A stretch of 64,000 nucleotides of DNA, taken from positions 62,001 to 126,000 of the forward strand of contig BGKB01000023.1 of NCBI GenBank assembly GCA_003116975.1, in the 5' to 3' direction. A model generated the notes under the pieces. That model made no database searches. It had not been told where the DNA came from and saw only the letters and a list, made by a program, of their open reading frames with translations. The stretch comes from Aurantiochytrium sp. KH105 (Eukaryota; Sar; Bigyra; Thraustochytrida; Thraustochytriidae). Every line of letters starts with the position of its first letter. Positions within the stretch are counted from its first letter, which is position 1. Below, in pieces: positions 8,011 through 17,918 of this stretch. The translations under genes and the position numbers were made by a program.

Positions 8011-9660
8011 ATGGCGAACGCAACGAAGATTAAGTCCGAAAAAAAGATGGTGGAGGCGTACCTCGCTGAGCATGAACTGGAGCGCACGGTGAATGAGGTT
8101 CTCAACGAGTGCCTTCGTCAGCGCCCAGAAGACCCTTATGCCCAAATCGCGGGCCTCTTTAAAGAAAAGTCAAAGGCAGGCCAGGGCGTGCTTGAGGTGC
8201 ACGGCCGAATTGTCTTCGACTGCAGTGGCGACGAGGCATTCGAGGTGGAAATCGTCACGGACAATGGTCGATTTAGGACGCAAGTGAGTAGTGTGCGAAT
8301 CCCAACCGCGGCAGACCGCCTCGTCGGCGACAACTTTGTCAGTACCATCAATGGACCCATTGCCAAAGCACTGGTGGGTTGCGATCCCGCTGATCTGGAG
8401 GCTGCAGATCAGGCACTTCTCGCTCTCGACACATCGGAGCGAAAAGTTAAGATTGGGTGCAACACTTTGTATGCTGCGTCGGTGGCCATGTGCAAAGCAA
8501 GTGCCATTGACGAGCCAGTCTTTCGTCAAATCGCAGGTCTTATGAAACGTAGCGAGTTCGCCATGCCTGTTCCCTGGTTCACCGCAATCGAACGGGCTCA
8601 TGATGCGATCGGCATCCTGCCAACAGGTGCAAGTTCCTTGGAAAGTGCGATTCGATTAGCACGTGAAGCAATTGCTGCACTTGCAGCCCTTCCTGAAGCT
8701 ACGAGCACTGAATCGAGCTTCGCAGACCTTTTGCAGGCAGTTGTTGCGTGTGTCTCGGAACGAGGATGGGCCGAAAAGCTCAAGCTCAGCGTCACAGCGC
8801 GCGAGATGATTCTCGATGACCTTCCGGATGATGCAGCACCCATAAAAGATGGGGCTGACGCAAGCGAAAATGGCGAGAGCAAGGAAGACTCTTCAGAAGG
8901 CAAAGACGCTGCCGAGGGCGAAAACGAAGAACCTGGTGAGGGAGAAGGTCACGTTGCACCAAGCGCAAGTCCACCACGCTTGGACGTGTCCTTCAGTCCA
9001 CCGGAAGATGCGCGAACCGCAGTTCTCGAAGCGGCAAAAGAACTGCTTGGGAATGAAGAAAGTGGGCTCCTCCTCGCGGTTGCAGAAAACATCTTTCCTC
9101 CGCAAAACAAATCACAAATGGCTAATTTCGTCGAAGAATATGGCGAGCAAGTCTTGTTGCTCAACCACGTCGCGGAAGACGGCATTGCTGCCCATACTGA
9201 GGATGGTGATGGCGCAGAGACTAAAGACGAGGACGCTTCGCCCGTCGAAGGCAAGGAAGCCAGCGGAGAAGGCAGCGACGGCGAGGCAGACGGAGAGGAT
9301 GCCGAGGAAGAAGGCAAGACATCTTCCGGAAGCCTGGACAGCGGCCTACCTCCGTGCAATGGCGAGCGCATCTACATTGGCACGCCGTTCAGTGACGTCT
9401 TTACGGTGACGGACCTTGCACAGGTTTGCGAGGCCAACGCAAGCATGGGCCAGGCGATGGTGGTTGTGTGGGAGCCAACGCACGACACTTATGATGAGTT
9501 TGCTGCTGATTTCTGTGTCGGCGCAGGCATTGGTCTCGTGCAGTTTGGCAACTTCGCCTCGCCCAACACTGCTGCGAGACTGAACCAGTTATTACGCATC
9601 CAGCATGCTCTTGGCAGCTCTGCGTTCTACGCAGGTTCGCGCTTCCGGTCTCCCTTTTAG
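8011..9660 (+). CDS. ENO4: ENO4-like pseudo-enolase with docking/dimerisation domain
   Basis: 549 residues from the ATG at 8011 (context ACAACCATGG). Residues about 12-52 look like an RIIa/Dpy-30-type docking and dimerisation domain (YLAEHELERTVNEVL, then RPEDPYAQIAGLF). An enolase N-domain follows (VHGRIVFDCSGDEAFEVEI, then SERKVKIGCNTLYAASVAMCKA). The barrel is interrupted by two acidic linkers (about 285-320 and 395-440). The C-terminus is enolase-like (LNQLLRIQHALGSSAFYAG). Catalytic positions look lost: the SHRSGETED segment reads WEPTHDTYDE, the catalytic Lys of IKTG reads Q in VQFG, and the RSER substrate loop reads SPNT. Enolase activity is therefore unlikely. ENO4 proteins carry a docking domain of this sort and belong to sperm and cilia, so a structural or scaffold role in the flagellum is inferred. 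Confidence 0.88.
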   Translation: MANATKIKSEKKMVEAYLAEHELERTVNEVLNECLRQRPEDPYAQIAGLFKEKSKAGQGVLEVHGRIVFDCSGDEAFEVEIVTDNGRFRTQVSSVRIPTAADRLVGDNFVSTINGPIAKALVGCDPADLEAADQALLALDTSERKVKIGCNTLYAASVAMCKASAIDEPVFRQIAGLMKRSEFAMPVPWFTAIERAHDAIGILPTGASSLESAIRLAREAIAALAALPEATSTESSFADLLQAVVACVSERGWAEKLKLSVTAREMILDDLPDDAAPIKDGADASENGESKEDSSEGKDAAEGENEEPGEGEGHVAPSASPPRLDVSFSPPEDARTAVLEAAKELLGNEESGLLLAVAENIFPPQNKSQMANFVEEYGEQVLLLNHVAEDGIAAHTEDGDGAETKDEDASPVEGKEASGEGSDGEADGEDAEEEGKTSSGSLDSGLPPCNGERIYIGTPFSDVFTVTDLAQVCEANASMGQAMVVVWEPTHDTYDEFAADFCVGAGIGLVQFGNFASPNTAARLNQLLRIQHALGSSAFYAGSRFRSPF

Positions 9661-10066
9661 AATTTCATTCGTGCACTGCTTCAAAAGAAAACCATCTTCT
9701 TTCCTCCACCTTTGTCATCTTTGCATCCGGCCAAGATCATCCCCATCATCATCGATGTCCTCGCCGTGATTCTCTGGGTCTACAGTCCAGCCCACGATTC
9801 GCCATCTTCTGCCAGCCGTCCACTGCCTACCCATTTCCTCGAGCCGGCCCGGCTGCTGCGCTGCGTTCTCCTTGCATCGTTGTCATTGCCAACTTAAAAA
9901 TAGTGCTGCAGGGCTGCGTCTCTGCCTTGTTGCAGAGCGAGCCTCGCTCGCGTGTGGCAAAAAATCCTCAACAGCAGAGAGCGCCTGGCAGTGCAGCGCA
10001 TACCGCAAACGGAGCGAGCCGCGCGGGGGCGGGGCGAGCGAAGCGGGTGGGGCCCGAGCTGGCGCG
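9661..10066. other. Intergenic region upstream of Raptor
   Basis: About 400 bp between tandem plus-strand genes. It has a pyrimidine-rich first half and a CG-rich leader just before the Raptor ATG. The Raptor frame stays open upstream to about 9872 but has no ATG before 10067. I see no distinct signal. Confidence 0.5.
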
Positions 10067-13000
10067 ATGGAGGGCGCCTTCCTGCTGGACGGGCGGCACC
10101 ACGACTGGCGCGTGGGCCCCAGCGGCGAGTACGCGCTCGCCGACGACCTGGAGCTGCAGCTGCTCGAGCTGCGCGTGCATGACACTGTCGCCCAGGTCCG
10201 CGCCAAGATGCTCGGCGCGACCGGTGCCGGCGCCCTGGGCGGCGGGAACGCGGCAGGGCCCGCCCAGCTCCCACCGGGCGTGGGTTTCGAGGGCGGGAAA
10301 TTGCGGCTCAGGTCGCAAGACAAGCGGCTTCTCACCTATCTCGAGGAAGAGGTCAAGGAGCGCCTCGACGACGAGGCCCTTGCCGTGGCCCCTTCTTCGT
10401 GGAAGCTGCGTGAGCGCATGAAAACCGTCTCGGTCGGACTCGTTCTATGTCTTAATCTTGGCACTGACCCGCCGGATGTAGTCAAGACCGACCCGTGCGC
10501 TCGTCTCGAGTGCTGGATCGACCCAACGCAGTACATGACCGCGCGCGCCCTCGAACTGGTGTCCAAGACGCTGCAACAAAATTTTGAGCTTTGGCATCCT
10601 CACGCACGGTACAAGTACATTCAAGATCCGGATCTCGACCGCATCAGTGGACTGTGCAACTCGTTGCGCAAGACCGCCAAGAACCAGCGAGTGTTGTTTC
10701 ACTACAATGGCCATGGCGTGCCACGACCATCGAGCAACGGCGAAATCTGGGTGTTCAACAGTGACATTACGCAGTACATGCCACTGTCGGTACACGAACT
10801 GAAACGATGGGTCGGCAGTCCTGCAATTTACACCTTTGACTGTTCCCATGCCGGACTCTTGCTTCCCCATTTTGTGCGCGACATCTTTGCGGAGCAACAG
10901 CAGCAGCAACAACAACATTATCAAAACAACCAGCTGTCTCTGCACAATGGCGCCGTCAACGGAGGGCGCGGCGGGCGAGCTGGGAATGCGCATCAAGGTC
11001 GTCGGGAACATGCCCCAAATGACTGCATCGTCTTGCTTGCGTGCGGCCCCAACGAAAACCTTCCCTCAAGTCCGGATTTCCCAGCAGATATTTTCACCTC
11101 TTGTCTGACCACGCCCATCAAGATTGCACTCCGCTGGTATGTCATGCAGCACCGCGTGTCCATGGATGCCCTGGGCATTACCGTCGACATGGTGGACTGC
11201 GTCCCAGGTAAGCTCGTTGAGCGCAAAACGCCGCTTGGGGAGCTGAATTGGATCTTCACTGCCATCACAGACACGATTGCCTGGACAGTGATTCCGCGCA
11301 ACCTTTTCCGCAAACTCTTTCGTCAAGACATTCTCGTGGCGTCGCTCTTTCGTAACTTTCTTCTTGCGGAACGCCTTCTCAAGTCATTAAACTGCACGCC
11401 GCAGTCTCATCCTGCGCTGCCGCCTACCTGGCAGCACCATCTTTGGCAGTCCTGGGATATGGCAGTCGAGAATTGTCTCACGCAGCTTCCACTTCTGGTC
11501 CCGAATCTATCGGCCAAAGACGGGGTCGCGACTGGCCCGGCGAGTCGACGCGGGCGCCAGAGTCCTTCGAAACAGCACGAAAAGATCGAGAACCGTGTGT
11601 ACACATATCGCCAGAGCGAATTCTTTGCGCATCAGCTCACCGCCTTTGAGGTATGGCTCACGTACGGCGAGAATGTGGAGCGCCGCGAGGTTCCTGAGCA
11701 GCTTCCGATTGTCCTCCAAGTGCTCTTGAGCTCCGTCCATAGACAACGAGCCCTCGATCTTCTGGCACGCTTTCTCAACCTCGGCTCTTGGGCTGTCTCA
11801 TTAGCACTCAGCGTGGGCATTTTCCCTTATGTGAACAAGCTCCTTTTGAGTGCGCAAGAGAACCGTCCCGTCCTGATTCACATTTGGAGCAAGATTCTCG
11901 CTCTCGACAGCTCATGCCAAGCAGACCTTGTCAAGGAAATTAGCACATCACATGCCGCGGGCGCCCAGGCAGGAGGCCGAGGCGGCGCGCGTGCCCCTGG
12001 GGAGCTTCGCAGGGGCCATCAGTACTTTGTGGACCAAATTCAATGGCTTGACCTTCCAGACTCTTACACCATGTGCTCGCCCAAGGAGCTGACCGAGATT
12101 GCACAAACGGTTGGCCACAGTCGACGAGCGGCCTTCGTTTTGAGCGTTATACTCGATGGGCATCCTGTTGGCCAGGAACTTTGTCTGCAAGACCCTTTGC
12201 TTGAGGCCATTCAGAGAATATTGTTGGCCCCCTTGGCAATGGATGAGGAGGCGCGTTTCGCTCTCTTGAATCTCAAGGTCTGGCTCTGTTTCGTATTGTC
12301 CAAGCTGTGCGAGCGTCACGCGAATGCGCGCCGACGCGTCATTGAACTGGGTCTCCGCGAGACGCTTCTTGGTCTAATCCAGGAAACGAACGATGTTGGT
12401 CTCTTGCAAGCTGCCATTTTAGCCGTCGGTGGCCTCATTGGCCCTCATTGGGCCCATGGCGTGGGGCCGACAGGGACGCAGGAGCCACCTCCTTCTACGG
12501 GGGCGCCGGGGATGGGTGCACAACACCAAGGAGGCGCCTCACTCGGACAGGCGGCGCGTCGGCAGCAACAACAGCACCAGCAGCAACAGCACCAGCAATA
12601 CTCCCAGCACCAGCAGCCCCAACAACCGCAACAGCAACATCAACAAGGAGGCTACTCCCAGAGCGCCTTTCGAGGGCGTGGGATGGGCGGGCATTCAAGC
12701 ATGGGCCAATCTCATTCGAGGATGCAGACGCAGTACCCGCTGCATCAGGCGCGAGCACAGCAACCTGGCTTCGATCGTCATCGACAGTACCCACAGCAAC
12801 ACCAGCAGCACCAGCACCAGCAGCAACAACAGCAACAGCAACAACAGCAACAACAGCAGGCCCTTGCGGATCAACGCAGAAGGTTCGAGGCAAGCGAACC
12901 GGAAGCAAAGCGGCAGGACTGCACGGTGGCACGGAGCCTGCTTGAACTTTTATTGCATGGGTCTCCCGCGGTACGCCGAGAGGTGGCACTTGCACTTGCG

Positions 13001-15901
13001 CGTTTCGTTCTCGACCCACGACACGCGACGCTGATTCAACTTACTGTACACGAACTCAAAGAGTTGCAGGGCAGCGCACTTCAAGCACGTTCTGGCGGTG
13101 CGCTTGACGCCCAGGACCTTGAAGATCTCGTGCAAACCCTCAAACAGAAAATTGGTCCCAACACGGAAACCTATCTGAACGTCTGGCTGACAATAAAACA
13201 TCTTGCGGCCCACGATCCGTTCCCCGCTGTCTCTAGCGTGGCCAATGTGCTCGTGGAATTTGTTCGGGTCGAGCTGCAAAAGCGCATCAATAACATTCGC
13301 TCGCGCGCTGGTCTCCAGCAAACAGAGAGCTCTTCTTCGTCATCCCCGAAACCTGCATTCTCACTGGATGGAAGAAACAATGCTAGTGCAGGATCTCGAG
13401 CTGGGCCTAATGGGGCCAAGAAGGGCTCGAGCGCGCCCCTGAACACCGGTGTTGACGCTGCCTCTGCGTCTTCTGATGGCGGGCACGGTGCGCAACAGGT
13501 GCCGCAGCCACCCCCTATGCCCGCACCACCTCCTGCGCCACAGCGACAGAATCCTTATATATTGGCAGAAGACATTCTCGAAGCTCTTGGCCTCGTGTCT
13601 ACGCTTTACGCCCGACGCGCACGCGAGTTCACTAAACGTGTACCTGCAGCCTCCGACAACACATGGATTCCAAAGGAAGGACCTCATCATGAGATTGACC
13701 CGCTGAGCGCAGATGGCAGTTCTATTGTACGATGGAAGCGTCGCAAGTCTGAAGCCGCACAGGCGGCGATTATGCTCATGTACAGGGGCGCACAGTGGGC
13801 TAAAATCCTCCAAGAGGACGATCCCAAGCTTGTGCAAGACGTCATGGCGGCAATTTCGGCCCCACTTCCAAGCATCTCGCGCTCGGTGTCACACCAATCT
13901 CATCAATCGAATAACACAGTTACGTCACAGGGAGTCCAATCCGGAATTTCAGTGTCTTCCTCGTCGTCATCATCATCGCCTTCAAATTCATCCTCTGCAT
14001 CACCCTCTGGGCAAGCGCAGAACGCATTACAATCGCAAGCGCATAGCGCACAGAGAGTGCCAAGCGAGGACGCGCTGGACACGTTGTCGCAGCCAACCGA
14101 TGCGCAGAGCAGAGTTCCAAGCCCGACGCTTCGAGTACAGCGACGACTTGAGCGTTTGTCGCACGCCATCAATAAGCACGGCGCCGGACTTCTCGTTCAC
14201 CGCGACGGGACGTGGGCTGCTACACAGCGAGCTTGGCTCGGGGACCTCAGCAAGCCTGGCAAGTTTGAGGAGCATGCTGTCTTTGATCATGGCCAAGCGC
14301 GTTGTTCGCAAGTTCTCTTTCACCCGTTTGAGCCTGTCATCGTTGTTGCTGGTCAAACGGGAGAGATCTCGCTGTGGACATATCCTGTTGAGTCTGCTAC
14401 GGCCCTGCAGGCGAGTACCACGGAAAATACGCTTCTCAATCGTTTCGATAACGAAACCTGTGTTGGCGTCCGACTCGAGATGGCAAGCGCCCTGGCGGCA
14501 TCGTCATCCTCGGACAACGAGGCCAACGCAGGGAATGGATATTCCAGGGACGAGCAGCAGCAACAGCTGATGTTGCAGCAGCAGCAGCAGCAGCAGCAGT
14601 CGGGCCTTCTCGAGAGAGAATCATCTGTGGATGCCGCTTCCCCGCGCGGCCTGCGACTCAATGGAAGTGGACGAAGCGCTGAGGGCAATGCGTCCGGCAT
14701 TCGAAAGCAGTACTCGACCCCGCCTCTCGGACCGCAGCAGGTCCCCCTGCAGACAAAGTTGCAAATGCAGCTTCAATCGCAGACTCAAGCGGACTATGCG
14801 CAAGGCATTCGAGACGTTTCGATTCGCTCGAGCCACGTGCATCACCATCACAAGGTAGGTCGCGGACCTGTCCAAGCGCGTACAACGGCAATGTCGTGGA
14901 TGAACGAGACGGCAGAACCGTACCTGGTGGTCGGTTCGGACGATGGTCGAGTGCGCGTTTGGCGCGACGTCTTGGAGCGTTGTGGTCAAGGCAAAGTCAA
15001 CGGCGCGCGACTTGTGACGGCGTGGACGGCCCTTCCAGAGCTCCGTGCCGGCGCTTCAGGTCCGGGGATGACCTTTAATCTTCAACGCTGTGGTCACTTG
15101 ATTTGCGGCGGTGCGCTGCAGACCGTGGCCATTTGGGACATGGTGAAGGAGTGCGAAGTGGGTCGTGTGGATGCTGGAACGCAAAAAGGTACCACCAGCA
15201 TTGCTGCGTATGGTCCAACGCTGGGACTCGGCGGCACAGGGGTTCCGAGCGAGATTGACATGGGTTTCCATGGCTCCCAAGCGGGCGGCGAGGACGGCGC
15301 TGTTTTCGTGGTGGGTAGCGGAGATGGAGCCGTTCGTGTCTTTGACAAGCGAGTGCGCGCAGGCGCGCGACTGGCGACAGCTGTTGCTGTGTGTCAGAGC
15401 CACCGCTCGTGGGTTGTAAATGTCAGCGTTCCGAGCAGCGGCGAGGGGCGCACAATTGTGAGCGGGTCTGTTTCGGGAGAGGTTCGATTTTACGACATCC
15501 GAAGGTTCGCGCATGGAAGTCCGCTATTCCAGCAACAACTTGATACATACTACAAAGCTCGAGAGGATGGCGAAGACGTTTTGCGTCCGCGACCTCGTCT
15601 TGTGCAGCCCGAGCTCGCTTTTGATGTGCATCGGTCTCCCATGACTGCGCTTGCTCATCACGAATTTGCGCCAATCCTCGCGAGCGGTTCGCACCATCAA
15701 TTCATTCACATTGCCAATGCACAGGGTGAGAAGCTTTCATCCATCCGGTACCACCACGGCTTTCTGCGGCAGCGCATTGGCCCTGTCTCAGCGCTCGCAT
15801 TTCACCCTTATAAGCTTTTGCTTGGCGCTGGCGCACTTGACAGCGTTGTTTCTGTCTATGCTCCTGCGTCAAGCGCCACCGTACCACTTGACCCACACTA
15901 A
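10067..15901 (+). CDS. RPTOR: Raptor, regulatory-associated protein of TOR (TORC1 scaffold)
   Basis: A single exon of 1944 residues; the first ATG is at 10067 (MEGAFLLDGRHH). Raptor presents substrates to the TOR kinase in TORC1. The N-terminal caspase-like RNC domain runs from about 115 to 450: MKTVSVGLVLCLNLG, ARLECWIDP, VLFHYNGHGVPRP and GEIWVFNSDITQY are near-identical to family signatures. The structural His/Cys pair is at 216 (GHG) and 259 (FDCSHAG). A helical HEAT-like region follows. A seven-bladed WD40-type region occupies about 1400-1944 (GQTGEISLWTYP, VVGSDDGRVRVWRD, SGSVSGEVRFYDIRR). Long Gln tracts coded by CAG/CAA interrupt the middle, at about 830-935 and 1495-1512. Pro/Ser-rich and His-rich linkers also occur, which explains the length over the roughly 1335 residues of animal Raptor. 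The RNC insert at 276-310 also holds a short poly-Gln. Confidence 0.97.
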   Translation: MEGAFLLDGRHHDWRVGPSGEYALADDLELQLLELRVHDTVAQVRAKMLGATGAGALGGGNAAGPAQLPPGVGFEGGKLRLRSQDKRLLTYLEEEVKERLDDEALAVAPSSWKLRERMKTVSVGLVLCLNLGTDPPDVVKTDPCARLECWIDPTQYMTARALELVSKTLQQNFELWHPHARYKYIQDPDLDRISGLCNSLRKTAKNQRVLFHYNGHGVPRPSSNGEIWVFNSDITQYMPLSVHELKRWVGSPAIYTFDCSHAGLLLPHFVRDIFAEQQQQQQQHYQNNQLSLHNGAVNGGRGGRAGNAHQGRREHAPNDCIVLLACGPNENLPSSPDFPADIFTSCLTTPIKIALRWYVMQHRVSMDALGITVDMVDCVPGKLVERKTPLGELNWIFTAITDTIAWTVIPRNLFRKLFRQDILVASLFRNFLLAERLLKSLNCTPQSHPALPPTWQHHLWQSWDMAVENCLTQLPLLVPNLSAKDGVATGPASRRGRQSPSKQHEKIENRVYTYRQSEFFAHQLTAFEVWLTYGENVERREVPEQLPIVLQVLLSSVHRQRALDLLARFLNLGSWAVSLALSVGIFPYVNKLLLSAQENRPVLIHIWSKILALDSSCQADLVKEISTSHAAGAQAGGRGGARAPGELRRGHQYFVDQIQWLDLPDSYTMCSPKELTEIAQTVGHSRRAAFVLSVILDGHPVGQELCLQDPLLEAIQRILLAPLAMDEEARFALLNLKVWLCFVLSKLCERHANARRRVIELGLRETLLGLIQETNDVGLLQAAILAVGGLIGPHWAHGVGPTGTQEPPPSTGAPGMGAQHQGGASLGQAARRQQQQHQQQQHQQYSQHQQPQQPQQQHQQGGYSQSAFRGRGMGGHSSMGQSHSRMQTQYPLHQARAQQPGFDRHRQYPQQHQQHQHQQQQQQQQQQQQQQALADQRRRFEASEPEAKRQDCTVARSLLELLLHGSPAVRREVALALARFVLDPRHATLIQLTVHELKELQGSALQARSGGALDAQDLEDLVQTLKQKIGPNTETYLNVWLTIKHLAAHDPFPAVSSVANVLVEFVRVELQKRINNIRSRAGLQQTESSSSSSPKPAFSLDGRNNASAGSRAGPNGAKKGSSAPLNTGVDAASASSDGGHGAQQVPQPPPMPAPPPAPQRQNPYILAEDILEALGLVSTLYARRAREFTKRVPAASDNTWIPKEGPHHEIDPLSADGSSIVRWKRRKSEAAQAAIMLMYRGAQWAKILQEDDPKLVQDVMAAISAPLPSISRSVSHQSHQSNNTVTSQGVQSGISVSSSSSSSSPSNSSSASPSGQAQNALQSQAHSAQRVPSEDALDTLSQPTDAQSRVPSPTLRVQRRLERLSHAINKHGAGLLVHRDGTWAATQRAWLGDLSKPGKFEEHAVFDHGQARCSQVLFHPFEPVIVVAGQTGEISLWTYPVESATALQASTTENTLLNRFDNETCVGVRLEMASALAASSSSDNEANAGNGYSRDEQQQQLMLQQQQQQQQSGLLERESSVDAASPRGLRLNGSGRSAEGNASGIRKQYSTPPLGPQQVPLQTKLQMQLQSQTQADYAQGIRDVSIRSSHVHHHHKVGRGPVQARTTAMSWMNETAEPYLVVGSDDGRVRVWRDVLERCGQGKVNGARLVTAWTALPELRAGASGPGMTFNLQRCGHLICGGALQTVAIWDMVKECEVGRVDAGTQKGTTSIAAYGPTLGLGGTGVPSEIDMGFHGSQAGGEDGAVFVVGSGDGAVRVFDKRVRAGARLATAVAVCQSHRSWVVNVSVPSSGEGRTIVSGSVSGEVRFYDIRRFAHGSPLFQQQLDTYYKAREDGEDVLRPRPRLVQPELAFDVHRSPMTALAHHEFAPILASGSHHQFIHIANAQGEKLSSIRYHHGFLRQRIGPVSALAFHPYKLLLGAGALDSVVSVYAPASSATVPLDPH

Positions 15902-16243
15902 TAAGTCGTGTATACTGGCCCTAATTTCTGATTTGGTCAGACTGCAGAGCGCACAATGGCCAAATAATGAAAGGGAAAGAGAATAGTAAATACATGAACA
16001 TCGTCCTGGCCACTTTTTCTTCTTTTGATTTGTCAGTCATAGAGTAAATTTTGTTGATCCGATGTGTGCTGACAACGAAAAGCGCAAAGGTGAATTTCTG
16101 ACAAATGACAATGCGCTCATTTTGTGTTGGGTACGATCGATGTAGGCTTAGGCCTAGGCCAAGTAAAAAGAGAAAAAATCTGCTTCGGCGTGAATGGGGA
16201 TTAAGTGAAAGGGGGGCCAAGAACTATGCTTGAAACCCCTGCT
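15902..16243. other. Convergent 3' region between Raptor and the CREST gene
   Basis: AT-richer than its surroundings, as expected for two 3' untranslated regions. It contains a small inverted element (AGGCTTAGGCCTAGGCC, about 16145-16161). I see no gene. Confidence 0.45.
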
Positions 16244-16903
16244 TCAGGCAAACAAGTGCAACAGCGTAAAATCGAGATGTAAAGTGAGAAAGACCTGGCC
16301 CACAAAAATGCTAGCATGCCACAAGGAATGGTAGACGGCGTAGTTGTGGTCCTGATGGTGTTTGAACCAGAATGCCAGGCAGACGAGAAAACAGGCGACC
16401 ACGAGGCCGATGGGAGAGAGGAGTGGCGCAACATGCGGGACAGTGCTCGCAAAAGCAGCAAGAGCGCCAATTTTATCCGCCACCAGATGCCAGTGCACGG
16501 CTTCGGCGTACATGTGATATAGAAACGAGAGGGAGGAGCTCAGAATGACGCCAGCGCAAGCCATGGTGAATCCGTTCAAGTAGTACATGAGGGCGGGGAC
16601 GATGAGAAGAAAGTTGGTCCACACCAGAGGCTCTACGCAGCTTCTCTTGCACTGATGACCGTGCTCCCCGTGCGTCTCCGCGCGCAGCGCCTTTTTCACG
16701 TCGCTCCAGAGCGAGAAGGTATTTTCCGCGGCCTCGAGGACGCTCTCCACGACAAACTTGACGCTCTTCCGCGCGAGGTTTGGCCGTTTCTTGGCGCCCA
16801 CGGCCTTCTCCCTGCCGCCGACATCTTTCCGTGCATCCCCGTCGTCGCCGCCCGCGTCCCGCGGCCGTACCGCACGGGCGGCCGCGGTCACCACGGCCGT
16901 CAT
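16244..16903 (-). CDS. Multi-pass membrane protein of the CREST type (ceramidase/Myomaker-like)
   Basis: 219 residues from the ATG at 16903. The first 90 residues are soluble and basic. About six or seven hydrophobic segments follow (about 94-112, 114-130, 142-160, 164-181, 190-208). Polar residues are placed as in the CREST superfamily of metal-dependent membrane hydrolases (alkaline ceramidases, PAQR receptors, Per1, TMEM8/Myomaker): a Ser near 126, His130 in SLSFLYHMYAE, Asp143 in VADKIGA, and a late HxxxH pair, His192 and His196 in YHSLWH. Zinc-dependent lipid amidase activity is possible but unproven. A short cluster of His and Cys at 78-89 is unexplained. It is head-to-head with the MAP3K gene. 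Confidence 0.65.
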   Translation of the reverse strand: MTAVVTAAARAVRPRDAGGDDGDARKDVGGREKAVGAKKRPNLARKSVKFVVESVLEAAENTFSLWSDVKKALRAETHGEHGHQCKRSCVEPLVWTNFLLIVPALMYYLNGFTMACAGVILSSSLSFLYHMYAEAVHWHLVADKIGALAAFASTVPHVAPLLSPIGLVVACFLVCLAFWFKHHQDHNYAVYHSLWHASIFVGQVFLTLHLDFTLLHLFA

Positions 16904-17918
16904 GGATGACGCGCAAGAAGCCGCAGCTTCGCCCCGTCGCTCTCGTTTCTGCCGCTGCTGCTGCTGCTGCTCTCGCCTCCTCGAAAACTGCCTCTGCGCC
17001 GCCTCGCCCGGGTTCTCCGCGGCGCTCTGCGCGCAGCCATCCGCGGCCGCACGCGAAGCTGTTCTGCCTCGTCAGCGCGGCTTCGCGCGGCTCAGCTCGG
17101 CCTCGATCGCGGTTCGTCGCACGTGCACCGACCCCCCTTGGCTCCAAATCGCGACCATGCACGCACGCCGCCCGCGCGAAGCCGCGCGCTCTCTGCGAAA
17201 GCGCGCCTTCTGGGGAGGAACTTGCGCGCTCGCCGCCCTCGGCCCGGCCTTGCGCCAGCTGGGTATCCTCGCGGCCGGGTCGGTCGTCATGAAGATGGTC
17301 GCGGGCTCGCTCGAATCTGCCCCGGGATGCCGGGCGGCGGCGGGGCCGTTTTTTGGGTCTCTTCGCGCGCAGAATAGGTCTCTTCATGGGAAAGGATGCG
17401 GGCAGTCAATCGGGTGCAGTCAGTCGTCGGTCTGTCAGTGACAGACACCCCGATCCCCGCCGGCGTCTCGCGCCGCGAAGCCGCGCTCGGCACGGGGCGG
17501 GCCCGGTCGCTGGCGCCTCGGCCGTCGAGACGCCCCCGCTCGCTCGCTCGCTCGCCCGCCCGCTCGGGCTTCGCGCGAGCGCCGCGGTTCGAGGTCTCTT
17601 GCTGTCTTGATTTCGCCCGCCGGGCGGTTGCTCCTCGCTAGGACCCTCGTCGCCCGCGCGGGGAAGGAGCTCGCGTGCCTGCTGTTTGCCTGTTTGCCTG
17701 CCGCGTGCACGCGCGCGCGAGCGACGTCAGCAGCAGCAGCAGCAGCAGCGGCAGGAGCATCAACTGCGTCAAGGATAGCGGTTGGAAACCGAGCTCCAGG
17801 AGCAGAAGCCAAAACAGCAGCCAAAACAGCAGCCAAAACAGCAGCAACAGCAGAATAGTAGCAGCTGGAACAGGAGTAGGACGAGCAGCAAGTTTTCTTT
17901 TACATCGTTGAAGCAGCG
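16904..17918. other. Divergent intergenic region with CAG and 12-mer repeats
   Basis: A CG-rich region between the CREST gene and the MAP3K. It contains a CAG tract (about 17725-17750) and a 12-base tandem unit, AGCCAAAACAGC, repeated about four times at 17806-17850, just 70 bp before the MAP3K ATG and so probably in its leader. An open frame at 17158-17441 would give a 94-residue protein with one hydrophobic stretch. I cannot support it as a gene. Confidence 0.45.

Noticed and set aside
17158-17441. 94-residue plus-strand frame with one hydrophobic segment
   Set aside because: No homology recognised, it lies in the CG-rich leader or promoter of the MAP3K, and no signal makes it more likely than chance.
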